Source: Citrobacter tructae
GTDB lineage: Bacteria > Pseudomonadota > Gammaproteobacteria > Enterobacterales > Enterobacteriaceae
Reading direction: 5' to 3'
NCBI RefSeq assembly: GCF_004684345.1
Contig: NZ_CP038469.1
Location: 248,001-312,000, forward strand
DNA length: 64,000 bases
The notes beneath the pieces were generated by a model. The model ran no database searches. It saw only the letters and a list, made by a program, of their open reading frames with translations, and had not been told where the DNA came from. Position numbers and translations under genes: made by a program. Below, piece by piece: positions 26,520 through 34,894 of the stretch; the first letter of the stretch is position 1; each line of letters opens with the position of its first letter.

Positions 26520-27457
26520 TGAGCAGACGTGTGGCAACTATCACCCTGAACCCGGCCTACGACCTGGTGGGTTTCTGCCCGGAAATTGAACGCGGTGAAG
26601 TGAATCTGGTAAAAACGACCGGACTGCACGCCGCAGGCAAAGGCATTAACGTTGCTAAGGTACTGAAAGATTTGGGTATCGACGTCACGGTGGGCGGTTT
26701 TCTGGGGAAAGACAACCAGGATGGCTTTCAGCAATTGTTCAGCGAGCTGGGCATTGCGAACCGTTTTCAGGTGGTGCAGGGACGTACGCGCATTAACGTT
26801 AAGTTGACTGAAAAAGACGGTGAAGTATCCGACTTCAATTTCTCCGGTTTTGAAGTTACCCCAGCCGACTGGGAACGCTTTGTGAATGACTCCCTGAGCT
26901 GGTTGGGTCAGTTCGACATGGTGTGCGTCAGCGGAAGTTTGCCGACCGGCGTGAGCCCGGAAGCATTCACCGACTGGATGACGCGCCTGCGCAGTCAGTG
27001 TCCTTGCATTATCTTTGATAGTAGTCGTGAAGCGCTGGTAGCGGGTCTGAAAGCGGCACCGTGGCTGGTGAAACCAAACCGTCGTGAGCTGGAAATCTGG
27101 GCAGGCCGTAAGCTGCCGGAAATGAAAGATGTGATTGAAGCGGCGCATGCGCTGCGCGAGCAGGGTATTGCTCACGTGGTGATTTCGCTTGGCGCGGAAG
27201 GTGCGCTGTGGGTTAACGCTTCAGGTGAGTGGATTGCTAAACCGCCGTCAGTTGAGGTGGTCAGCACAGTAGGCGCAGGTGATTCGATGGTTGGTGGTCT
27301 GATTTATGGCCTGCTGATGCGTGAGTCCAGCGAACATACTCTGCGTCTGGCGACCGCTGTTGCCGCTCTGGCGGTAAGCCAAAGCAATGTGGGTATTACC
27401 GATCGTCCTCAGTTGGCCGCAATGATGGCGCGTGTCGACTTAAAACCGTTTAACTGA
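26519..27457 (+). CDS. fruK: 1-phosphofructokinase
   Basis: PfkB-family kinase that phosphorylates fructose 1-phosphate to fructose 1,6-bisphosphate. It has 312 aa as in E. coli. PfkB signature 1 is HAAGKGINVAKVL and signature 2 is VSTVGAGDSMVGGL with the catalytic Asp. It overlaps fruB by one base and precedes fruA by 16 bp. Confidence 0.97.
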   Translation: MSRRVATITLNPAYDLVGFCPEIERGEVNLVKTTGLHAAGKGINVAKVLKDLGIDVTVGGFLGKDNQDGFQQLFSELGIANRFQVVQGRTRINVKLTEKDGEVSDFNFSGFEVTPADWERFVNDSLSWLGQFDMVCVSGSLPTGVSPEAFTDWMTRLRSQCPCIIFDSSREALVAGLKAAPWLVKPNRRELEIWAGRKLPEMKDVIEAAHALREQGIAHVVISLGAEGALWVNASGEWIAKPPSVEVVSTVGAGDSMVGGLIYGLLMRESSEHTLRLATAVAALAVSQSNVGITDRPQLAAMMARVDLKPFN

Positions 27458-27473
27458 CAGCAGGAGATGCATA

Positions 27474-29162
27474 ATGAAAACGCTGCTGATTATTGACGCT
27501 AATCTCGGCCAGGCTCGTGCTTACATGGCGAAAACCTTGCTTGGAGCGGCGGCGAAAAAAGCGCATCTGGATATTATCGATAATCCGAATGATGCAGAGA
27601 TGGCGATTGTCCTGGGTGACACCCTCCCTAACGACAGTGCGCTGAACGGCAAAATAGTCTGGCTGGGCGATATTGGTCGTGCGGTTGCGCATCCTGAACT
27701 GTTCCTGAGCGAAGCGAAAGGCCATGCAAAACCTTACAGCGCCCCGGTTGCGACAGTACCTGTGACCAGCAGTGGTCCAAAACGCGTGGTGGCGGTGACG
27801 GCTTGTCCGACCGGTGTGGCACATACGTTTATGGCCGCTGAAGCTATTGAAACCGAAGCGAAAAAACGCGGCTGGTGGGTGAAGGTTGAAACCCGTGGCT
27901 CAGTCGGCGCAGGCAATGCTATTACCCCGGAAGAGGTGGCACAGGCTGATCTGGTAATTGTGGCGGCTGACATTGAAGTTGATCTGGCGAAGTTTGCCGG
28001 AAAACCGATGTACCGCACGTCAACCGGTCTGGCGCTGAAGAAAACCAAGCAGGAACTGGATAAAGCGGTAGATGAGGCGACACCGTACCAGCCCGCAGGT
28101 AAAAGTCAGTCTGGGGCAACAGAAGGTAAAAAAGAGAGCGCAGGTGCGTACCGTCACTTGTTGACAGGTGTGTCTTACATGCTGCCGATGGTGGTTGCCG
28201 GTGGTCTGTGTATTGCACTGTCTTTTGCGTTTGGTATTAAAGCGTTTGAAGAGCCGGGTACGCTGGCTGCGGCGTTGATGCAGATTGGTGGCGGCTCAGC
28301 GTTCGCGCTGATGGTGCCGGTTCTGGCCGGTTACATTGCGTTTTCCATTGCTGACCGTCCCGGCCTTACGCCAGGTCTTATCGGCGGTATGCTGGCGGTA
28401 AGTACTGGTTCTGGTTTTATCGGCGGGATCATTGCCGGTTTCCTTGCCGGTTATGTGGCGAAGCTTATCAGCACCAAGCTGAAGTTGCCGCAGAGTATGG
28501 AAGCGCTGAAGCCGATCCTAATCATTCCGCTGCTCTCAAGCCTGGTGGTTGGTCTGGCCATGATTTACCTGATTGGTAAACCGGTTGCCGGTATCCTGGA
28601 AAGCCTGACTCACTGGCTGCAAACCATGGGGACGGCGAACGCGGTACTGCTCGGTGCGATTCTTGGCGGCATGATGTGTACCGACATGGGCGGCCCGGTG
28701 AACAAAGCTGCGTATGCGTTCGGTGTGGGCCTGCTCAGTACGCAGACGTATGCACCGATGGCGGCCATTATGGCTGCGGGGATGGTACCACCGCTGGCGT
28801 TGGGTTTGGCTACGCTGGTAGCGCGTCGTAAATTCGACAACGCGCAGCGTGAAGGGGGCAAAGCGGCGCTGGTGCTGGGTTTGTGCTTCATCACTGAAGG
28901 CGCGATTCCGTTCGCCGCCCGCGACCCAATGCGTGTGTTGCCATGCTGCATCGTCGGTGGTGCGCTGACAGGTGCACTCTCAATGGCGGTGGGTGCGAAG
29001 CTGATGGCACCCCACGGCGGCTTGTTCGTGCTGTTGATCCCTGGCGCGATTACGCCAGTAGTGGGATACCTGCTGGCGATTATTGCCGGTACGCTGGTGG
29101 CGGGTCTGTCTTATGCCTTCCTGAAACGCCCGGAAGAGGATGCTGTTGCTAAAGCGGCATAA
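27474..29162 (+). CDS. fruA: Fructose-specific PTS enzyme IIBC
   Basis: Inner-membrane PTS permease that imports fructose as fructose 1-phosphate. It has 562 aa (563 in E. coli). A degenerate N-terminal IIB' domain (residues 1-85) precedes the active IIB domain with Cys111 in TACPTGVAHTF. The IIC membrane domain begins near residue 225 (YRHLLTGVSYMLP) and has about nine or ten helices. Last gene of fruBKA, with its own terminator. Confidence 0.97.
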   Translation: MKTLLIIDANLGQARAYMAKTLLGAAAKKAHLDIIDNPNDAEMAIVLGDTLPNDSALNGKIVWLGDIGRAVAHPELFLSEAKGHAKPYSAPVATVPVTSSGPKRVVAVTACPTGVAHTFMAAEAIETEAKKRGWWVKVETRGSVGAGNAITPEEVAQADLVIVAADIEVDLAKFAGKPMYRTSTGLALKKTKQELDKAVDEATPYQPAGKSQSGATEGKKESAGAYRHLLTGVSYMLPMVVAGGLCIALSFAFGIKAFEEPGTLAAALMQIGGGSAFALMVPVLAGYIAFSIADRPGLTPGLIGGMLAVSTGSGFIGGIIAGFLAGYVAKLISTKLKLPQSMEALKPILIIPLLSSLVVGLAMIYLIGKPVAGILESLTHWLQTMGTANAVLLGAILGGMMCTDMGGPVNKAAYAFGVGLLSTQTYAPMAAIMAAGMVPPLALGLATLVARRKFDNAQREGGKAALVLGLCFITEGAIPFAARDPMRVLPCCIVGGALTGALSMAVGAKLMAPHGGLFVLLIPGAITPVVGYLLAIIAGTLVAGLSYAFLKRPEEDAVAKAA

Positions 29163-29174
29163 TTAAACGCGGAT

Positions 29175-29205
29175 AAAAGGGCAGAGATTTCTCTGCCCTT
29201 TTTTT
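29175..29205 (+). terminator. fruBKA terminator
   Basis: Twelve-bp arms (29175-29186, AAAAGGGCAGAG, with 29191-29202) and a 4-nt loop, followed by a run of T. A classic intrinsic terminator, 12 bp after the fruA stop. Confidence 0.9.
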
Positions 29206-29274
29206 GATCTGCACATTCCTGTCGTTGAGGCTAGCGGCCTTACATCACCGCAATGTAAACCGTCATTTATTATC

Positions 29275-30573
29275 TCATGCAATCATTGGTGCAATGATAA
29301 AGCCAAAGGCAACGCCAGCAATGATGCCGCCGAGTCCGGGCAACATGAACGGATGGTTTAAGACATACTTGCCGACACGCGTTGTCCCCGTGGTATCGAA
29401 CTCCATTGCCGCCAGCGAAGTAGGATAGGTAGGCAGGACAAACACACCGGTTACCGCCACATAGGAGGCCAAAATAGCCCATGTGGGCATGCCGAGGGCT
29501 ATTGCGAGTGGGATAATCAGCGGCGTGGTTGCTCCTTGCGAATAGAGAAGTGCGCAGGTACCAAAGAGTACCAGTGCCAGCAGCATAGGATAAGCCCGTA
29601 AAATATCGCCCGCGAGATCTTTAATCTCCGCCAGGTGAGCATCGATGAAGGTTGTACCTAACGTCACAATTCCGAGGATCACCGCCAGCGAACTCATGCC
29701 CGCACGAAAAGTGGATGTCAGTACAATCGAATCTGTGGAGGTTTTGCATAACACTACCATCAGACAAGCGGCAGATAGCATGCAGATTATGATGATATCC
29801 CGCGTATTCATCGGGGTACCAACGTCGAATCCGGGGCGTAACTGAGGGCAGGCGGCAAGAATAACGATGGCAACTGTTGCCAGCATAAACAGAGCGACAG
29901 AGAGCACGGCGCCTGGCGTCGTACTGCTCTGTCCTTCATATTTACGGACCAGACCTTTTTGCAGACGTTCCAGATACACTTCATCATCCTGAAGCTCGCA
30001 TCCCTGGCGTGAAGCGATAAATGCGGCGGCCATTGCAGCAACAAACGAGGCTGGCAGACATACCGCCATAACCTGAATAAAGCTGACGCCGTTTCCTTCC
30101 ATGATAGTCAGCATTGCCGCCATAGCGGCACTGATTGGCGACCCGGATATCGCTACCTGGGACGCCACGACGGATCCTGCGAGCGTGCGGGAAGGGCGGA
30201 TACCGGACTCTTTGGCCACTTCGGCAATGACCGGTAGGGTAGAAAAAACAATAAATCCGGTCCCCGCCATAATCGTCATCGACCAGGTAATAATCGGCGC
30301 AATAATATTGATATATTTAGGGTTACGCCGCATAAAATTCCCAGCAATACGAACCAGATAGTCCATACCCCCTGCGGCTTGTAGTGTAGATGCTGCCACG
30401 ACAACCGTCATAATAATAAGAATGACGTCCACTGGCGGGGAGCCGATGGGGAGACCAAACCCTAGCGTTAGAATTGCCAGCCCCAGACCACCGCATAAGC
30501 CGATACCAATTCCGCCGAGTCGAATACCAAAAAATATTGCGCCTAATACTACGATAATTTCTAGCCAAATCAT
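29275..30573 (-). CDS. Dcu-type anaerobic C4-dicarboxylate transporter family protein
   Basis: Inner-membrane carrier of the DcuA/DcuB family, 432 aa, the usual length (433 for DcuA). Strongly hydrophobic throughout, with the conserved start WLEIIVVLGAIFFGIRLGGIGIG, and TLQAAGGMDYLVRIA and VASQVAISGSPISAA motifs. The family exchanges aspartate, fumarate, malate and succinate. The adjacent racemase on the same strand suggests an amino-acid dicarboxylate such as D- or L-aspartate as substrate. The ribosome site GGAGG is 5 nt before ATG. It is not present at this position in E. coli K-12; the assignment to DcuA or DcuB is not possible by eye. Confidence 0.88.
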   Translation of the reverse strand: MIWLEIIVVLGAIFFGIRLGGIGIGLCGGLGLAILTLGFGLPIGSPPVDVILIIMTVVVAASTLQAAGGMDYLVRIAGNFMRRNPKYINIIAPIITWSMTIMAGTGFIVFSTLPVIAEVAKESGIRPSRTLAGSVVASQVAISGSPISAAMAAMLTIMEGNGVSFIQVMAVCLPASFVAAMAAAFIASRQGCELQDDEVYLERLQKGLVRKYEGQSSTTPGAVLSVALFMLATVAIVILAACPQLRPGFDVGTPMNTRDIIIICMLSAACLMVVLCKTSTDSIVLTSTFRAGMSSLAVILGIVTLGTTFIDAHLAEIKDLAGDILRAYPMLLALVLFGTCALLYSQGATTPLIIPLAIALGMPTWAILASYVAVTGVFVLPTYPTSLAAMEFDTTGTTRVGKYVLNHPFMLPGLGGIIAGVAFGFIIAPMIA

Positions 30574-30650
30574 GATGGCCTCCGCCAGACAATTATTGTC
30601 ATTAAAGGTGAGTGTTTATTAGATGTGATTATTAAATTGGAACGTGATTG

Positions 30651-31370
30651 TTATTGCGCCAGAAGATGGTGTTTTCCTACTCTTTTTTCATACCATTTAA
30701 TTCCGGCGCGAACTAATGAACCTGTTGAGTCAATATATTTGTCAGGTAACTGTTTGACCGCATCGGCAAGAATGACGGGGACTTCCGTACAGCCCAGGAC
30801 AATGACCTCAGCGCCACGTGAGAAGAGAATTTCAGCCTGTTCATTCATCAATTCTTGAGCGCGTTTAATATCGCCTGCTTTTAAGCAATAAATACTTTCC
30901 ATGACTTTTTCCTGACCCGTGGTATCAGGACTGATACAAGATAAGCCAAGCGACTCGATACCTTTTTGGTAGAGTCCCATGTAGAGCGTGGCGTTGGTTG
31001 CCAGCAGTCCGATACGGGATTTCCCGCAGTTCTCGACTTCATTCATTGTGGTTTCAACGATGCTAAGCAGGTCGATATGGCAGGCATCTTTTAACTCTTT
31101 GAACCAGAAATGGGCGGTATTGCAAGGAATCACAATACACTCCGCACCGGCGTCTTCGAGTTTATGTAGATAGTCGCGCATCGCCGGAAGCGGGGATCGT
31201 CCATGATGCATCAGAGCATCAGTGCGGTCAGGAATGTCAGGTATAGATGAAATAATTAATGGGATATGTTCCTGATCGCGCTGTGCTGCTGTAAACGTGA
31301 CAAACTTATTAAAGAGATCAACGGTTGCCGCAGGACCCATACCGCCAAGTACGCCAATTAAACCTTTCAC
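30651..31370 (-). CDS. Aspartate/glutamate racemase family protein (YgeA-like)
   Basis: PLP-independent amino acid racemase of the Asp/Glu/hydantoin family, 239 aa. The two-cysteine catalytic pair is intact: Cys83 in VIPCNTAHF and Cys194 in LGCTEVPVI; the N-terminal glycine loop is GVLGGMGPAATVDLF. The start is GTG at 31370 with GAGG 8 nt upstream. It lies upstream of the Dcu-type gene (77 bp gap), probably in one operon. It may interconvert D- and L-aspartate, or a broader set as for E. coli YgeA; substrate is not decided by sequence. Confidence 0.88.
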   Translation of the reverse strand: MKGLIGVLGGMGPAATVDLFNKFVTFTAAQRDQEHIPLIISSIPDIPDRTDALMHHGRSPLPAMRDYLHKLEDAGAECIVIPCNTAHFWFKELKDACHIDLLSIVETTMNEVENCGKSRIGLLATNATLYMGLYQKGIESLGLSCISPDTTGQEKVMESIYCLKAGDIKRAQELMNEQAEILFSRGAEVIVLGCTEVPVILADAVKQLPDKYIDSTGSLVRAGIKWYEKRVGKHHLLAQ

Positions 31371-31722
31371 GATTTATACCTCGATTGACTGTTATTAATA
31401 TCCGCGAGAGTTTTATTTCTTGCGTTACTGTTTAACAGCAGATAACACCGAAGAGAAATGCAATAATGTTTATGTTGATGCAAAACGCGCATGGTTGCGG
31501 TTTTTTTACATGCACAGAAGAACGGTTTGCTGTGGGAGACGTGGCGCCTGGCGGGAAATGAGCCGCAGTGGCGGGGGCGGGAAGAACAGACTGTTAATGT
31601 CAAAAGTGAAGGTGTTATGCAAAAAATGAATCGTTAATTGCTAAGAGTCAATGCTCTTTGCTGATAAATTCAGGCATGATGTTTTATGCTAATCGACATA
31701 TTTAAACATCGGCGTGATAAAA
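31371..31722. other. Divergent promoter region, racemase / HypT-like regulator
   Basis: This 352 bp gap holds no credible gene. A small open frame on the plus strand around 31420-31629 has no ribosome site and low-complexity composition. LysR-type operators are expected here, but I could not single one out. Confidence 0.5.
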
Positions 31723-32634
31723 ATGAAAAATATTGAGACAAAATGGTTATATGATTTCCTGACGCTGGAAGCTTGCCGACATTTTTCCCAGGCCGCCGAG
31801 GCGCGCAATATATCCCAACCTGCATTTAGCCGGCGGATCAAGGCGCTCGAGTCAGCCGTTGGCGTCATGTTATTCGATCGTACAACTTCACCGCTACAGT
31901 TGACGGAAGAGGGGAAGTTATTCCACTCGCAAACCCGAAGCCTGCTACAACAACTTGAATGCAATCTGGATGAGCTAAGCGGTCATAACCTGCTTGGGGT
32001 GCCGAATATAAAAATAGCCGCAGCGCATTCTCTGTCGCTGACCATGTTGCCCAGATTAGTGCATGCGATGGCAGCCTACGGTGAAGAATTTGTTTATCAC
32101 GTTGAGGCGATTGATGTTGTGCAGGCGGTAAATACCCTGCGAGAAGGAAAAAGTGATTTTATTATCTCATTTCGCGACGAAGACTTGATGCAGTCGCCTT
32201 TCTGCGGACTGAAAGTGTTTGAGTCTGAGCTGTATCCCGTTTGTGCTGCTGATGAGCAGGGGAAACCTTTGTTTGATATCTATCAGCCACAGGTGCCGGT
32301 GCTTAACTATACCAGCGCGTCTTATATGGGACGGCTGGTTAATCGGCATCTGGCGGACGTTGGTGGTATTGCGGCGCGTACGTTATTGATGTCTTCGATG
32401 AGTGAATTACTGAAAAATATGGCACTTGACGGGCATGGTATCGCCTGGCTGCCTGCGTGGTCGATCGCTAATGAATTGCGTGCTAAGCGCTTGGTTTGCT
32501 TGGCTACGCCGGAGCTGATGGTGCCAATTCAGGCCTATATTTACCGGATGGATACCCGGTTGAATAAAACGGCCGAGCAATTCTGGCGTATCTTGCATAA
32601 TCATATGCCAGAAGATCTGATTTCACTCGCCTGA
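31723..32634 (+). CDS. HypT-like LysR-family transcriptional regulator
   Basis: LysR-type regulator, about 303 aa, whose N-terminus (NIETKWLYDFLTLEACRHFSQAA) and effector domain (AAAHSLSLTMLP, EAIDVVQAVNTLREGKSDF, SYMGRLVNRHL) closely follow E. coli HypT (YjiE), the hypochlorite-responsive regulator. HypT senses through methionine oxidation; I have not aligned the sensor methionines. It is divergent from the racemase-Dcu pair and so probably regulates it. I chose ATG 31723; a GTG three codons upstream is possible, and neither has a strong ribosome site. Confidence 0.85.
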   Translation: MKNIETKWLYDFLTLEACRHFSQAAEARNISQPAFSRRIKALESAVGVMLFDRTTSPLQLTEEGKLFHSQTRSLLQQLECNLDELSGHNLLGVPNIKIAAAHSLSLTMLPRLVHAMAAYGEEFVYHVEAIDVVQAVNTLREGKSDFIISFRDEDLMQSPFCGLKVFESELYPVCAADEQGKPLFDIYQPQVPVLNYTSASYMGRLVNRHLADVGGIAARTLLMSSMSELLKNMALDGHGIAWLPAWSIANELRAKRLVCLATPELMVPIQAYIYRMDTRLNKTAEQFWRILHNHMPEDLISLA

Positions 32635-32637
32635 AGC

Positions 32638-32656
32638 GCGCCGGTACGTCCGGCGC
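32638..32656 (+). terminator. GC-rich hairpin after the HypT-like gene
   Basis: Seven-bp perfect arms GCGCCGG and CCGGCGC with a 5-nt loop, 3 bp past the stop. No T-run follows, so it may be an mRNA end stabiliser or a weak terminator. Confidence 0.45.
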
Positions 32657-32829
32657 ATCAGAAAACCTCGGCTATGGCGGAGGATACTTCTTTATCTGCT
32701 CAATTTGTGTCCTGGCTCTCAACTTTCTCCTCTCTTGCAAACTGTATCTAAAGAAAATTGTGATTCTGTTCATATCTATTCGCTTTTGATCTTGCGAATG
32801 GATTTACTTTGCCAAAAACATGCATACTA

Positions 32830-32853
32830 TGAACACATGTTCACATATGAACA
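32830..32853. promoter_or_regulatory. Interleaved palindromes upstream of psuK
   Basis: TGAACA, then TGTTCA, then TGAACA occur at 32830-32835, 32838-32843 and 32848-32853. The first two and the last two each form an inverted repeat (spacers CA and CATA), and the outer pair is an 18-bp direct repeat. This looks like a protein operator; the regulator is unknown. Confidence 0.5.
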
Positions 32854-32865
32854 TTTGCTCTAATA

Positions 32866-32910
32866 ATCTCATGTGTGGCGGTTGTTATTTTTAACGATCT
32901 CATTTGTGGC
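32866..32910. repeat. 31-bp-spaced direct repeat upstream of psuK
   Basis: ATCTCATGTGTGGC (32866-32879) and ATCTCATTTGTGGC (32897-32910) agree at 13 of 14 positions and start exactly 31 bp apart, about three helical turns. They lie between the interleaved palindromes and the psuK ribosome site. Confidence 0.6.
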
Positions 32911-32933
32911 ATTTTATTGCCAGGGGGCGTGCT

Positions 32934-33875
32934 GTGCGTGAAAAGGAATACGTAGTAACCATTGGTTCGGCCAATATGGATGTTGCCGGATATTCGCATG
33001 CTTCTCTGAATTATGCGGATTCGAATCCTGGAAAGATAAAATTCACCCCAGGTGGCGTGGGGCGTAATATTGCACATAATTTAGCGTTACTCGGGAAAAA
33101 CTCATGGCTGCTGACTGCGGTGGGTAACGATTTTTATGGACAGTCATTACTAGCGCAGACCAATCAATCAGGCGTCTATGTTGATAAATGCCTGATTGTG
33201 CCAGGGGAAAATACATCAAGTTATTTGTCGCTGCTGGATAACACGGGCGAAATGCTGGTCGCTATTAATGATATGAGTATAACCGATCACATTTCAGCAG
33301 CGTTTTTGTCGCAACATTTCGATTTTATTCGTGGTGCGAAAGTGATTATTGCTGATTGTAATATCAGTGAAGACGCACTGGCATGGGTGCTGGAACATGC
33401 AGGAGAAGTCCCGGTGTTTGTGGATCCGGTATCGGCATGGAAATGCGTCAAAATTCGCGAACGACTCGGCAGAATTCATACCTTAAAACCTAATCGGCTT
33501 GAAGCAGAAACGTTGAGTGGAATTGCACTCTCTGGACGTGAAGATGTCGGGAAAGTCGCCGCATGGTTTCACGAGCGCGGTTTAAATCGTCTGGTGCTCA
33601 GCATGGGTGGAGACGGCGTTTATTATAGCAATATCACCGGGAATAGCGGCTGGTCGCTTCCGATTAAAACCAACGTAATTAATGTGACGGGGGCAGGCGA
33701 TGCGATGATGGCCGGTTTGGCTTCCTGCTGGGTAGACGGTATGCCCTTTATTGATTCGGTTCGATTTGCGCAGGGTTGCTCATCAATGGCGTTGGCCTGT
33801 GAATATACCAATAACCCTGATTTATCTGTTGCGAATGTTAGCTCAATAGTGGAGAACACAGAATGTCTGAATTAA
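32934..33875 (+). CDS. psuK: Pseudouridine kinase
   Basis: PfkB-family kinase (formerly YeiC) that makes pseudouridine 5'-phosphate, the first step of pseudouridine breakdown. It has 313 aa as in E. coli. PfkB features: GGVGRNIAHNLALLG near residue 40 and the C-terminal NVTGAGDAMMAGL with the catalytic Asp. The start is the GTG at 32934, chosen for the AGGGGG ribosome site about 7 nt upstream and the match VREKEYVVTIGS to the E. coli start. It overlaps psuG by 13 bp. Confidence 0.95.
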   Translation: MREKEYVVTIGSANMDVAGYSHASLNYADSNPGKIKFTPGGVGRNIAHNLALLGKNSWLLTAVGNDFYGQSLLAQTNQSGVYVDKCLIVPGENTSSYLSLLDNTGEMLVAINDMSITDHISAAFLSQHFDFIRGAKVIIADCNISEDALAWVLEHAGEVPVFVDPVSAWKCVKIRERLGRIHTLKPNRLEAETLSGIALSGREDVGKVAAWFHERGLNRLVLSMGGDGVYYSNITGNSGWSLPIKTNVINVTGAGDAMMAGLASCWVDGMPFIDSVRFAQGCSSMALACEYTNNPDLSVANVSSIVENTECLN

Positions 33876-34798
33876 CTCTTTCCTCTGAATTATTACAAAT
33901 ATCGCCAGAAGTACAGGACGCTTTAAACAGTAAAAAACCGATTGTTGCACTTGAGTCGACCATTATTTCTCATGGCATGCCATTCCCACAAAATGCACAG
34001 ACAGCGATTGAAGTAGAAGAAACAATTCGTAAGCACGGCGCTGTACCTGCAACTATTGCCATTATTGGCGGGGTAATGAAAGTTGGCTTGAGTAAAGAGG
34101 AAATTGAACTGTTAGGCCGTGAAGGGCATAACGTGACGAAAGTGAGTCGTCGCGATCTACCGTTTGTGGTTGCCGCAGGAAAAAATGGTGCGACGACCGT
34201 CGCGTCTACCATGATTATTGCCGCTTTGGCTGGAATTAAAGTCTTTGCAACCGGTGGTATTGGCGGAGTTCACCGTGGGGCTGAACATACGTTTGATATA
34301 TCTGCCGATCTACAGGAACTGGCGCATACCAATGTGACGGTCATTTGTGCGGGGGCGAAATCTATTCTCGACCTCGGATTAACCACCGAATATCTGGAAA
34401 CCTTCGGCGTGCCATTAATTGGTTATCAGACCACCGCGTTGCCAGCATTTTTCTGCCGTACCAGCCCGTTTGAGGTCAGTATCCGTCTGGACAGTGCGAA
34501 GGAGATTGCGCGCGCAATGGCGGTGAAATGGCAAACCGGGCTGAATGGCGGTTTGGTTGTCGCAAACCCGATCCCTGAGCAGTTTGCGATGGCAGAAGAG
34601 AAAATAAATGCGGCAATCGATCGGGCGGTGAAAGAAGCGGAAGAGCAGGGGGTGGTAGGTAAAGAGAGTACGCCGTTCCTGCTGGCTCGGGTGGCGGAAC
34701 TTACCGGAGGCGACAGCCTGAAATCGAATATTCAACTGGTGTTCAACAACGCGGTACTGGCTTGCGAGATTGCGAAGGAATATCAACGCCTCGTTTGA
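33863..34798 (+). CDS. psuG: Pseudouridine-5'-phosphate glycosidase
   Basis: Metal-dependent C-glycosidase (formerly YeiN) that reversibly cleaves pseudouridine 5'-phosphate to uracil and ribose 5-phosphate. It has 311 aa (312 in E. coli). Characteristic stretches include VALESTIISHGMPFPQN, SRRDLPFVVAAGKNGATTVA and ATGGIGGVHRGAE. It overlaps psuK by 13 bp, implying coupled translation, and is followed by a hairpin and psuT. Confidence 0.96.
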   Translation: MSELTLSSELLQISPEVQDALNSKKPIVALESTIISHGMPFPQNAQTAIEVEETIRKHGAVPATIAIIGGVMKVGLSKEEIELLGREGHNVTKVSRRDLPFVVAAGKNGATTVASTMIIAALAGIKVFATGGIGGVHRGAEHTFDISADLQELAHTNVTVICAGAKSILDLGLTTEYLETFGVPLIGYQTTALPAFFCRTSPFEVSIRLDSAKEIARAMAVKWQTGLNGGLVVANPIPEQFAMAEEKINAAIDRAVKEAEEQGVVGKESTPFLLARVAELTGGDSLKSNIQLVFNNAVLACEIAKEYQRLV

Positions 34799-34847
34799 CC
34801 GAATTTTACGGGCAGAAAGCGGTCGCCCGCGAATATTAAACCTACCA

Positions 34848-34871
34848 AAACCTGGCGCTAACGCCGGGTTT
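34848..34871 (+). other. Hairpin between psuG and psuT
   Basis: Ten-bp stem (34848-34857 with 34862-34871, one G-U pair) and a 4-nt loop, with no T-run. It probably protects the psuKG transcript end or adjusts psuT expression; it ends about 20 bp before the psuT ATG. Confidence 0.5.
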
Positions 34872-34894
34872 CCTGGCATGAAGGGAATTTCATT

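Noticed and set aside
26426..27175. A 249-codon open frame on the minus strand inside fruK
   Set aside because: Shadow of fruK with His/Gln/Arg-rich antisense composition; no family recognised.
31420..31629. Small plus-strand open frame in the racemase/HypT-like gap
   Set aside because: No ribosome site, Arg/Gly-rich low-complexity sequence, no known family.
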